Origin: Lachnospiraceae bacterium UBA3633
Lineage (GTDB): Bacteria > Bacillota > Clostridia > Lachnospirales > Lachnospiraceae
NCBI GenBank assembly: GCA_002374095.1
Contig: DFKY01000010.1
Span: forward strand, 62,001 to 126,000
Reading direction: 5' to 3'
Length of the DNA: 64,000 nucleotides
Each line of letters starts with the position of its first letter. The stretch's first letter is position 1. Positions 18,616 to 26,741 of the stretch are shown here, one piece after another. The notes under the pieces are model-generated. The model was not told where the DNA came from and did no database searches. It was given only the letters and a program-made list of their open reading frames with translations. The position numbers and the translations under genes were made by a program.

Positions 18616-20385
18616 ATGATCAAAAATAAAGAAGTGAATTATAATATATTAAATAAGCGAGTTCGAGTAGCGATGGGGCTATTAAAAGCTGATCTTGTCC
18701 TTAAAAATGCAAGATATGTAAATGTTTTTACAGAAGCACTTGAAAAAGGTGATATTGCAATCGCGGATGGATATATAGTGGGGATTGGAACATATAGCGG
18801 AAAAGTAGAGCTAGATTGTAAGAATAAAATCATATCCCCAGCACTTCTTGATGGTCATGTGCATCTTGAATCATCAATGGTGAGCCCTAAATGCTTTAGG
18901 GATCTTACTGTCCCACATGGTACATGTGCTGTGATAGTTGATCCGCATGAGATAGCAAATGTTGCAGGGGTAGATGGCATAAATTATATATATGAGATGA
19001 CTAAAGACTTGGATCTTTATGTAGGTATCATGATACCATCTTGTGTGCCATCTACACCACTTGATGAGGCAGGAGCTACACTCAAAAGTAAAGATATAAG
19101 ACCACTATATGATAGAGATAGGATTTTAGGACTTGCTGAGATGATGAATGCTTATGGCGTGACACATGGCGATAGAGAATGTTTAACAAAAATAGCTGAT
19201 GCATTGTCACTTTCAATGCAAGTGGATGGGCATGCACCAGATCTAAATGGTAATGCTCTTAATGCATATTTATCAACCAATATAAGTACTGATCATGAGT
19301 GCTCAAATATTAGAGAAGCGATAGATAAATTAAAAAAAGGTCAGTGGATAGAAATAAGAGAGGGCACAGCGTGCAAAGATTTGGCTGCACTTATTGATTT
19401 ATTTAAAGCTCCATATCATGATAGATGTATGCTTGCAACTGATGACAATCATCCTGATACTATAGTAGAAGAAGGTCATATAGATAAGATAGTAAGAAAA
19501 GCGATAAAACTTGGAGCTGACCCTATAAAGGCTATCAAGATGGGAAGCTTAAATACTGCGTTGCATTATGGTCTTAAAGATTTTGGGGCTATAGGGGTAG
19601 GGTACCTTGCGAATTTTATAATACTTGATGATTTAAAGACATTTAAGATAGATTCAGTTTATCTTAATGGTAAAAAAGTTGCAAAAAATTATAAACCTAT
19701 AAAGATGTACTCAAGCAGTCACAATACTTTAGATAAAAAGAAATACAGTAAAGTTTATAATTCATTTAACATGAAAGAAGTTAAAGCGAGTGACTTTAAT
19801 ATAAAGAAAAAAGGGAAAAAACTTCGTGCTATTGAACTTGTACCAGAAGGAGTATTGTCAAGCGAAGCAGTGTATGATATAAAAACATATGACAATTTAC
19901 CATATGGTGTAGATATATCGAGAGATATAGCAAAGATTGCAGTAGTGGAGCGACATAAATGCACAGGACATATAGGACTTGGTTTTATAAACGGATTTAA
20001 AATTAAAAAAGGCGCTATTGCATCAAGTATAGGACATGACTCGCATAATATTATAGTAGTAGGTGTAAATGATAGCGATATGGCTCTTGCAGTCAATACT
20101 ATAAAAAATAATAATGGTGGCCTTGCGATAGTTGACAATGGAAAAGTACTTGGAGAATTAAAGCTTGAGGTAGCAGGACTCATGACAGAAAAGAAATCAG
20201 ACTATGTGATAAAAAATCTAAATAATCTAAAAGATATAGCTTACAATAGATTTGGGATGAATAGGATATATGATCCATTTATGACACTTGCTTTCATGCA
20301 ACTACCAGTTATACCAATACTTAAAATCATACCTAAAGGACTTGTCAATGTAAAGAATCAAAAAATAGTAGAAGCAATATATTAA
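18616..20385 (+). CDS. ade: Adenine deaminase
   Basis: 589 residues, the typical length of bacterial Ade (adenine to hypoxanthine plus ammonia). The metal-binding HVHLESS motif follows LLDGH; the flanking GTCAVIVDPHEIANVAG is diagnostic of this family, and the TDDNHPDT segment supplies another metal ligand region. The C-terminal Ade-specific domain is complete. GTAGGTG lies ahead of the ATG. It works with the upstream permease and the downstream guanine deaminase to channel bases to hypoxanthine and xanthine. No purine riboswitch is visible in the short leader. Confidence 0.95.
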   Translation: MIKNKEVNYNILNKRVRVAMGLLKADLVLKNARYVNVFTEALEKGDIAIADGYIVGIGTYSGKVELDCKNKIISPALLDGHVHLESSMVSPKCFRDLTVPHGTCAVIVDPHEIANVAGVDGINYIYEMTKDLDLYVGIMIPSCVPSTPLDEAGATLKSKDIRPLYDRDRILGLAEMMNAYGVTHGDRECLTKIADALSLSMQVDGHAPDLNGNALNAYLSTNISTDHECSNIREAIDKLKKGQWIEIREGTACKDLAALIDLFKAPYHDRCMLATDDNHPDTIVEEGHIDKIVRKAIKLGADPIKAIKMGSLNTALHYGLKDFGAIGVGYLANFIILDDLKTFKIDSVYLNGKKVAKNYKPIKMYSSSHNTLDKKKYSKVYNSFNMKEVKASDFNIKKKGKKLRAIELVPEGVLSSEAVYDIKTYDNLPYGVDISRDIAKIAVVERHKCTGHIGLGFINGFKIKKGAIASSIGHDSHNIIVVGVNDSDMALAVNTIKNNNGGLAIVDNGKVLGELKLEVAGLMTEKKSDYVIKNLNNLKDIAYNRFGMNRIYDPFMTLAFMQLPVIPILKIIPKGLVNVKNQKIVEAIY

Positions 20386-20401
20386 AAAAGGAGAATATAA
20401 T

Positions 20402-20785
20402 ATGTTTAAACAAATTGTTACAAAAGATGCACCAGCAGCTATAGGACCATATAGTCAAGGGATAGCTGTAGGTAATGTATTTTATGCTTCAGGTGCTATA
20501 CCTGTAGATCCAGTTAGTGGTGAGATAAAGGGCTCAAGCATTGAAGAGCAAGCAGAGCAATCAATGAAAAATGTCGGAGCACTTCTTAAGGCAAATGGCA
20601 TGGACTATGCAAATGTAGTTAAGACTACTTGCTTTCTTGCTGATATGAATGATTTTGCAAAGTTCAATGAAGTATATGCAAAGTATTTTAATGTTGATCC
20701 AAAACCAGCAAGAAGTTGTGTAGCTGTAAAGACTATACCAAAAGGATGTCTTTGCGAAGTGGAAGTATTAGCTATAAAAGAATAA
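20402..20785 (+). CDS. ridA: RidA-family enamine/imine deaminase
   Basis: 127 residues, full length for the YjgF/YER057c/UK114 family. The conserved start (IVTKDAPAAIGPYSQGI), the internal FYASGAIPVDP, and the C-terminal KPARSCVAVKTIPKGCLCEVEVLA with the substrate-binding Arg are all present. RidA hydrolyses reactive enamines and imines to ketones and ammonia. Its place between adenine and guanine deaminase suggests clean-up of dehydroalanine-type or ureido-derived imines formed during purine breakdown; this role is inference. AAAAGGAG precedes the ATG. Confidence 0.95.
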   Translation: MFKQIVTKDAPAAIGPYSQGIAVGNVFYASGAIPVDPVSGEIKGSSIEEQAEQSMKNVGALLKANGMDYANVVKTTCFLADMNDFAKFNEVYAKYFNVDPKPARSCVAVKTIPKGCLCEVEVLAIKE

Positions 20786-20803
20786 TTGCGTAGAGGATTT
20801 GCT

Positions 20804-22069
20804 ATGGATTTTGCTTTAAAGGGAGATATACTATATTCAAAAAGTCTGAATGTCGTTTCTGAAAATGCTAAATCATATCTTGTATGCGTTGATGGGAAAT
20901 GCGAAGGAGTTTTCAAAAAACTTCCAAGCAAGTATAAAGGAATCAAAGTATATGATTATAGTGGTAATCTTATAATACCTGGGCTTGTTGATATGCATTT
21001 ACATGCTCCACAGTATATGTTTATAGGTTTACATATGGATCTTGAACTTATAGATTGGCTTAATACATATACTTTTCCAACTGAAGCAAGATATAAAGAT
21101 ATAAGATTTGCTAAAAAGGCATATGACATTTTTGTCAATGATCTTACACATTCGCCAACAACAAGATTCTCTATGTTTGCAACTATACATAATGCTGCAA
21201 CCTTATATCTTGTAGACAAGCTTGATAAGCTTGGGTTTAAGGGCTATGTTGGCAAAGTCAATATGGATAGAAATAGTCCAAAATATCTGATAGAGAAGAC
21301 AGATACTTCTATTAAAGATACCATAAAGTATATAGAGCAAGTAAAGAAATATAAAAATATCAAACCCATCATTACTCCAAGATTTATACCAAGCTGCTCT
21401 GATAAACTTATGGAAAAATTATCTGATATAGTTAAAAGATATGACTTGCCAGTGCAATCACATCTTTCAGAAAATCGCTCAGAGATTGAGTGGGTAAAGA
21501 AACTTATGCCAAGTGTTAAAAGCTATGAAGAGGCATATGACAGATTTGATATGCTTGGAAATGTAACCCCGACCATCATGGCACATTATGTATGGCCAGA
21601 TGATAAAGGCATAGAGCTTATGAAAAATAGAAATGTCTGGGTGGCGCATTCTCCATCATCCAATAGAAATCTTTCTTCTGGCATAGCACCTGTAGGAAGA
21701 TTTTTAAGAGAAAAGATTAAAGTTGGACTTGCTACAGATGTGGCTGGAGGTTCTTATCTGTCGATGTTTAGAGCGATGGAAGATGCTATCACAACTTCTA
21801 AAATCCGTAGATGCTTATATGACCCTCTGTACTATAATGTGACAATTGAACAGGCATTATATCTTGCTACTATTAGTGGTGGAGAATTTTTTGGAAAAGT
21901 AGGAAGTTTTGATAAAGGGTATGAGTTTGATGCGGTAGTTATAGATGAGAAAAGTATCCCTACAGTACTTATGAAAGAATTAACTGTCATAGAGCGTTTT
22001 GAACGATTTGTATATAGAGCGAAGAATAAGGTAAAAGCAAAATTCATTGCAGGTAAAAAGATAGTGTAG
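20804..22069 (+). CDS. guaD: Guanine deaminase
   Basis: 421 residues in the amidohydrolase superfamily. Signature motifs include PGLVDMHLHAPQY (first metal His pair and the typical guanine deaminase APQY), the PSSNRNLSSG segment and the Asp of GLATDVAGG. It converts guanine to xanthine and ammonia. The ATG at 20804 follows AGAGG; a TTG 18 bases earlier gives a longer frame but no site. It ends the contiguous purine block, and the next gene, a glycosyltransferase, starts 3 bases later and may still be co-transcribed. Confidence 0.93.
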   Translation: MDFALKGDILYSKSLNVVSENAKSYLVCVDGKCEGVFKKLPSKYKGIKVYDYSGNLIIPGLVDMHLHAPQYMFIGLHMDLELIDWLNTYTFPTEARYKDIRFAKKAYDIFVNDLTHSPTTRFSMFATIHNAATLYLVDKLDKLGFKGYVGKVNMDRNSPKYLIEKTDTSIKDTIKYIEQVKKYKNIKPIITPRFIPSCSDKLMEKLSDIVKRYDLPVQSHLSENRSEIEWVKKLMPSVKSYEEAYDRFDMLGNVTPTIMAHYVWPDDKGIELMKNRNVWVAHSPSSNRNLSSGIAPVGRFLREKIKVGLATDVAGGSYLSMFRAMEDAITTSKIRRCLYDPLYYNVTIEQALYLATISGGEFFGKVGSFDKGYEFDAVVIDEKSIPTVLMKELTVIERFERFVYRAKNKVKAKFIAGKKIV

Positions 22070-22072
22070 GAT

Positions 22073-23284
22073 ATGAAGATATTAAGCATAATTGCTCAAA
22101 AGCCGAGTGACACAGGAAGTGGTGTGTACTTAAAAGAATTGATTAATTCTTTTTATGGCAAAGGTATTGATCAAGAAATAATTTGTGCCACATATGAAGA
22201 TGACGAGCTTCATAATACTGATAAAGTTAGATATGACAATGTAATCTTCGACACAAAATCTTTGCCGATAAAGATTGCAGGCATGTCTGATGTAATGCCA
22301 TATCCTACTATAAAATATAGTGACCTTGCGAGAGACTCATACAAACTTAAACTTTGGAAAGAGGCATTTTTAAAGGAATTTGAAGAAGTATATAAAAGAT
22401 TTAAGCCTAATATTATAATATGTCATCATTTATATTTGCTTACAGCGCTTGTTGTAAGCAATTATTATGATAGTGGTTTTTCAAAAATGAAAGCCACTCG
22501 TATATACGGGATATGCCATAATACGGATCTTAGACAATATAGACAGACAGATTTAGAGAGAGATTTTATAAAAAGCAATATCAAAAAGCTTGATAAAGTT
22601 TTTGCACCAAGTGCCGAGCATGCAAAAATAGCGAGTGAAATATACGATATACCTTTTGATGACATAAAAGTAATAGGGATAGGATATAACGATAAGATAT
22701 TTTATGATATGGGTTTAAGAGATACTATAGATTCCTATAAAAAGATACTCTATGTAGGAAAAGTATCAAAGAAAAAAGGAGTTTTGAGCCTTATAAAAGC
22801 AGTAAATAAATTAGAAGATAGCGATATAAGCCTTGATATAGTGGGTGGTGCTGGAAATCAAGAAGAATATGCAGAAATTATCGTAGAGAGCAAAAAATCA
22901 AAATCTACTATTAATTTTAGAGGCGCTATGTCACAGGTTGATCTTTCAAAAGAATATAATACACATGACACGTTTGTACTACCTTCTTTTTCTGAAGGTA
23001 TACCCATAGTTCCTATTGAAGCTTTAGCGACAGGAGCGAAAGTTGTAGTAAGCAATCTTCCTGGAGTAAAGGAGTTTTATCAAAGCCACATAAGTGGAGC
23101 GAAGATGTGTTTTGTGGATTTGCCAAAGCTTTCTAATGTAGATGATGCAAGTAGTGAAGAATTGGCTTTATATGAAGATAGACTTTCAAAAGCATTGAAA
23201 GATTGTATAGAAGATAAAAAGAGATATAAAGTAAAAGTAAAAGATATTTCATGGGAAAATATTGCCACAAGTATTCTTAATTAA
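22073..23284 (+). CDS. GT4-type glycosyltransferase
   Basis: 403 residues with a two-Rossmann GT-B layout. The N-terminal half has the acceptor-side GSGVYLKELINSF loop, and the C-terminal half begins with the donor-domain strand ILYVGKVSKKKGVLSLIKA and contains the E-x7-E type signature in PSFSEGIPIVPIEALATG. Such retaining enzymes transfer sugars from nucleotide sugars to lipids or polysaccharides. The acceptor is not known. It lies near an AlgJ/X-like and MBOAT acetylation pair, so a cell-surface glycan is plausible. Confidence 0.85.
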   Translation: MKILSIIAQKPSDTGSGVYLKELINSFYGKGIDQEIICATYEDDELHNTDKVRYDNVIFDTKSLPIKIAGMSDVMPYPTIKYSDLARDSYKLKLWKEAFLKEFEEVYKRFKPNIIICHHLYLLTALVVSNYYDSGFSKMKATRIYGICHNTDLRQYRQTDLERDFIKSNIKKLDKVFAPSAEHAKIASEIYDIPFDDIKVIGIGYNDKIFYDMGLRDTIDSYKKILYVGKVSKKKGVLSLIKAVNKLEDSDISLDIVGGAGNQEEYAEIIVESKKSKSTINFRGAMSQVDLSKEYNTHDTFVLPSFSEGIPIVPIEALATGAKVVVSNLPGVKEFYQSHISGAKMCFVDLPKLSNVDDASSEELALYEDRLSKALKDCIEDKKRYKVKVKDISWENIATSILN

Positions 23285-23302
23285 AATAAAGGAGCGATTG
23301 GT

Positions 23303-24148
23303 ATGAGTAAGGCAGATGTGATTTTTGTAAATATGTGTAGAGACATAATTGATAATGGAGTAGACACAAAAGGCGAGAAGGTGCGTCCCCACTGGGAAGA
23401 TGGAACGCCTGCTTACACTATAAAAAAGTTTGGAGTATGCAATCGCTATGATTTGCGAGATGAGTTTCCTGCAATTACGCTTAGACCTACTGGACTTAAA
23501 AGCGCATTTGATGAGCTTTTGTGGATATGGCAAAAAAAGTCCAATGATATAAGAGATCTAGGTTCGCATATCTGGGATGAGTGGGCTGGAGAAGATCACA
23601 CTATAGGTAAAGCTTATGGGTACCAACTTTCAGTAAAGCATATCTATAAAGAAGGCGAGTTTGACCAAGTAGATAGAGTAATATATGACCTTAAAAATAA
23701 TCCTTATTCAAGAAGAATTATGACCAATATCTATGTGCATCAAGATCTTCATGAGATGAATTTGTATCCGTGCGCATATTCTATGACATTTAATGTGACA
23801 AAAGATAAAGAAGGAAGACTCATATTAAATGGTTTACTTAATCAAAGATCAAGTGATGTACTTGTGGCAAATAATTGGAATGTGTGTCAGTATGCCATAC
23901 TTCTTATGATGCTTGCAAGAGAATGTGATATGATTCCAGGAGAACTTGTACATATGATTGCCGATTGTCATATATATGATAGACATATACCTATAGTTGA
24001 AGAGATGCTTAAGAGACCGCAGTATCCTGCTCCTAAAGTATCATTAAATCCTGATAAAAAGCGTTTTTATGATTTTGTTAAAGATGACCTTATTATAGAA
24101 GACTATCAAAAAAATGAACAAATTAAAAATATACCTGTAGCAATCTAG
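23303..24148 (+). CDS. thyA: Thymidylate synthase (ThyA type)
   Basis: 281 residues. The folate-dependent methylation of dUMP is supported by the catalytic Cys in LYPCAYSMTFNV (around residue 160), the preceding RRIMTNIYVHQDL with the phosphate-binding Arg pair, and the QRSSDV and NWNVCQYA segments that bind dUMP. AAAGGAG precedes the ATG. The catalytic loop reads YPCA rather than the more common PPCH, seen in some clostridial and phage-like members. The next gene begins one base after the stop. Confidence 0.92.
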   Translation: MSKADVIFVNMCRDIIDNGVDTKGEKVRPHWEDGTPAYTIKKFGVCNRYDLRDEFPAITLRPTGLKSAFDELLWIWQKKSNDIRDLGSHIWDEWAGEDHTIGKAYGYQLSVKHIYKEGEFDQVDRVIYDLKNNPYSRRIMTNIYVHQDLHEMNLYPCAYSMTFNVTKDKEGRLILNGLLNQRSSDVLVANNWNVCQYAILLMMLARECDMIPGELVHMIADCHIYDRHIPIVEEMLKRPQYPAPKVSLNPDKKRFYDFVKDDLIIEDYQKNEQIKNIPVAI

Positions 24149-24149
24149 A

Positions 24150-25292
24150 ATGAAAAACATAGAAAAGATTAAAAGCATAATTGTTATACTTTGTTTTGCA
24201 GTAACGATAGCATTTCCGTACTATGCTCGATTTTTGAATTATGATAATGAACTAATTGGTGCGGAAGAAAAGATAGAGTTTAGCTTTGATAAGATTGATG
24301 ATTATATAATGCAAAACTTTCCGGGTAGGGCATTAGTTATAAATTTTAAAAATAAATTTTTATATGAGACTTTTGGTATATCGCCAAATGAAACTATAGT
24401 AAATGTTGATGATAATCTATTTGCTTCTGAGACGCTTAACTATTATTATCATGGCTTATATAGTGTGACAGAGAAGTATGTAAAAGAACTTGTTGAAAAA
24501 TTTAAGAAACTTAATGATTTTTGTAAAAAAAATGGAAAAAAAGTACTGATTTTGCTTACACCTACTAAACCACGATTTTATGGAGGACCACTTCCGCTTG
24601 TAGATAATATAATACTTAAGTATCAAGATAAATCCATATCAAATGATATAAGAAGTTATGATTTATTAAAAAATGAGTTAAAAAAGACAGACATATACTG
24701 TTTTGATTTTATAGAAACTATAGAGCGAGATAGATATAAATATTTAAGTGGAGATGTGCCGCTTTTTTATAAAGGCGCACTTCATTGGTCAAATTATAAA
24801 GGAAACATTGCATCACTTGAATTACATGATTATATGCGTAGTGTCATGGGGATTAAAGTTCCGCATATAAAAGTTGAAGCTTCAAAATCTGAAGTTGCAA
24901 TGATGCCAGATTCTGACTTATTTGATACACTTAATCTTGGGATTAAATCAAAAGATAGATACTACAATGTAAGTAATATTATAGATGAGTATGAAAGTGA
25001 TGAGCTAAACTATACTATAAGAGGCGGAAGCTTCATGACTGGACTTGTACTTATACCTATTACAGCTGGATATAGAAATAACTGCGTGCTTATGAGCAAT
25101 AAGATAGCGTTTTTTGATAATTACAAAAAACATATAACTTTTGATTCTTATGATGAACTTGATGAAAAGATAGGACTTGTAGATCATATAAAAAATACTG
25201 ATGTTTTCATATTTGAAATACATGAAGTCAATGTATATAATGCTACTTTTGGATTTATTGATTATGTCTTAGATCATCTGGAGGGGGTATAG
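24150..25292 (+). CDS. AlgJ/AlgX-like (DHHW/SGNH-fold) membrane-anchored acetylation protein
   Basis: 380 residues with one N-terminal membrane segment (about residues 8-25) followed by an extracytoplasmic domain. Features shared with AlgJ/AlgX O-acetyltransferases are the early LVINFKNKFLYETFG region, the strand VLILLTPTKPRFYG, the catalytic-type HWSNYKGN (around 212; the usual preceding Asp is absent, giving GALHW) and a Ser in RGGSFMTG that would be the nucleophile. It starts one base after thyA and ends one base before an MBOAT acyltransferase gene, the normal partner. Together they would O-acetylate an exported glycan. Confidence 0.8.
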   Translation: MKNIEKIKSIIVILCFAVTIAFPYYARFLNYDNELIGAEEKIEFSFDKIDDYIMQNFPGRALVINFKNKFLYETFGISPNETIVNVDDNLFASETLNYYYHGLYSVTEKYVKELVEKFKKLNDFCKKNGKKVLILLTPTKPRFYGGPLPLVDNIILKYQDKSISNDIRSYDLLKNELKKTDIYCFDFIETIERDRYKYLSGDVPLFYKGALHWSNYKGNIASLELHDYMRSVMGIKVPHIKVEASKSEVAMMPDSDLFDTLNLGIKSKDRYYNVSNIIDEYESDELNYTIRGGSFMTGLVLIPITAGYRNNCVLMSNKIAFFDNYKKHITFDSYDELDEKIGLVDHIKNTDVFIFEIHEVNVYNATFGFIDYVLDHLEGV

Positions 25293-25293
25293 T

Positions 25294-26700
25294 ATGGTAT
25301 TTTCTTCTCCGGTTTTTTTATTTTTCTTTTTGCCACTTTGCATAATTACTTATATAGCTATATCATTTCTTAAAAATATAAGAGCACTGAATATTTGTCT
25401 GCTTATCTTTTCTATTATTTTTTATGCATATGGGAGTTTTGATTTTTTACCTATACTTTTTGCATCAATAATTATTAATTACTATTTATCATGTCTTTAT
25501 AGTAATACTTCTGATATAAATATTAGAAAAAAGTATTTTATAGTAGCGATAATATTCAATATACTTTTGCTTTTTATCTATAAATATCTGAATCTTTTTT
25601 CAAGAGTGATTCTTGGAGATGGCAATGGAACTAGTATAAAACTTCCGATTGGCATATCGTTTTATACATTTCAAGTTCTCTCTTATCATATTGATGTGTA
25701 TCGGAATACAGTTAAAAAAAGTGAAAATCTCATAGACTTTGCACTTTTTACTATGCTTTTCCCGCAACTTATAGCAGGCCCTATAGTTAGATATATAAGT
25801 ATCAGCGATAGATTAAAGGAAAGAACGGTTACGCTTCAAAAGTTTTCACATGGTATCTTAAGATTCATGGTGGGATTTGCAAAAAAAATATTACTTGCTA
25901 ATATGCTTGGAAGAGTTGCAGATCTTTCTTTTGAAGGAATGCATACTTATACTTTAGGTTTTTTCATGTCTCTTTTTGCTATAATATGCTATGCAATTCA
26001 GATATATCTTGATTTCTCTGCATATTCGGATATGGCGATAGGCATAGGAGAAATATTTGGGTTTGATTTTCCGGAAAATTTCAATCTGCCGTTTTTGTCA
26101 AAAAGCCTTACAGAGTTTTGGAGAAGATGGCACATAACTCTTTCATCATTTTTTAGTGACTATGTATATAAACCACTTGGAGGAAGCAAAAAAGCAATCT
26201 ATAGAACTTGCATTAATATTGCTATAGTATTTGCACTATCTGGCTTTTGGCATGGTGCAAATTTTAATTTTTTGTTATGGGGACTCTATAATGCACTTTT
26301 TCTCATAATAGAGAGACTTATAGTTACTAAAACAAAGTTTAAATTTGAAAACCCATTATTTATAATCTATACCTGCCTTATATGGATAGTTGGGATGGTT
26401 ATTTTTAGATTTGAGAATTTTAATGATTTTTTAATATATATAAATGGCTTATTAAATGCACCAGTATTTGATGCAAGCACGAGACAGCTATTGCAGCTGA
26501 TATTTACGCCATATTTTGTATTGATATTTATTATATCGATATTGTATTTAACCCCATTTTTTGATAAAATATATAACGCTCTTTCAAAACGATATTTTGG
26601 GTTTATTGTTATAGATTTAGTCGTTGTTACATCATTTGCATATGCTATAGTAGAGATGTTGACTACGGGATTTAACCCATTTATATATTTTAGATTTTGA
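25294..26700 (+). CDS. MBOAT-family O-acyltransferase (AlgI/DltB-like)
   Basis: 468 residues with about 11-12 membrane helices. The catalytic region SGFWHGANFNFLLWGLYNALFL with the invariant His, the LPIGISFYTFQVLSYHIDVYR segment and FPQLIAGPIVRY are diagnostic of AlgI-like acyltransferases, which move acetyl groups across the membrane. An unusually strong GGAGGGGG site precedes the start and lies in the end of the upstream gene. The pair with the preceding AlgJ/X-like protein indicates surface-polymer acetylation; D-alanylation is less likely because no dltA or dltC is present. Confidence 0.88.
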   Translation: MVFSSPVFLFFFLPLCIITYIAISFLKNIRALNICLLIFSIIFYAYGSFDFLPILFASIIINYYLSCLYSNTSDINIRKKYFIVAIIFNILLLFIYKYLNLFSRVILGDGNGTSIKLPIGISFYTFQVLSYHIDVYRNTVKKSENLIDFALFTMLFPQLIAGPIVRYISISDRLKERTVTLQKFSHGILRFMVGFAKKILLANMLGRVADLSFEGMHTYTLGFFMSLFAIICYAIQIYLDFSAYSDMAIGIGEIFGFDFPENFNLPFLSKSLTEFWRRWHITLSSFFSDYVYKPLGGSKKAIYRTCINIAIVFALSGFWHGANFNFLLWGLYNALFLIIERLIVTKTKFKFENPLFIIYTCLIWIVGMVIFRFENFNDFLIYINGLLNAPVFDASTRQLLQLIFTPYFVLIFIISILYLTPFFDKIYNALSKRYFGFIVIDLVVVTSFAYAIVEMLTTGFNPFIYFRF

Positions 26701-26741
26701 GAAAACGCTAATCAAAGTTTAGTCATATAACAGGAGCTTTT

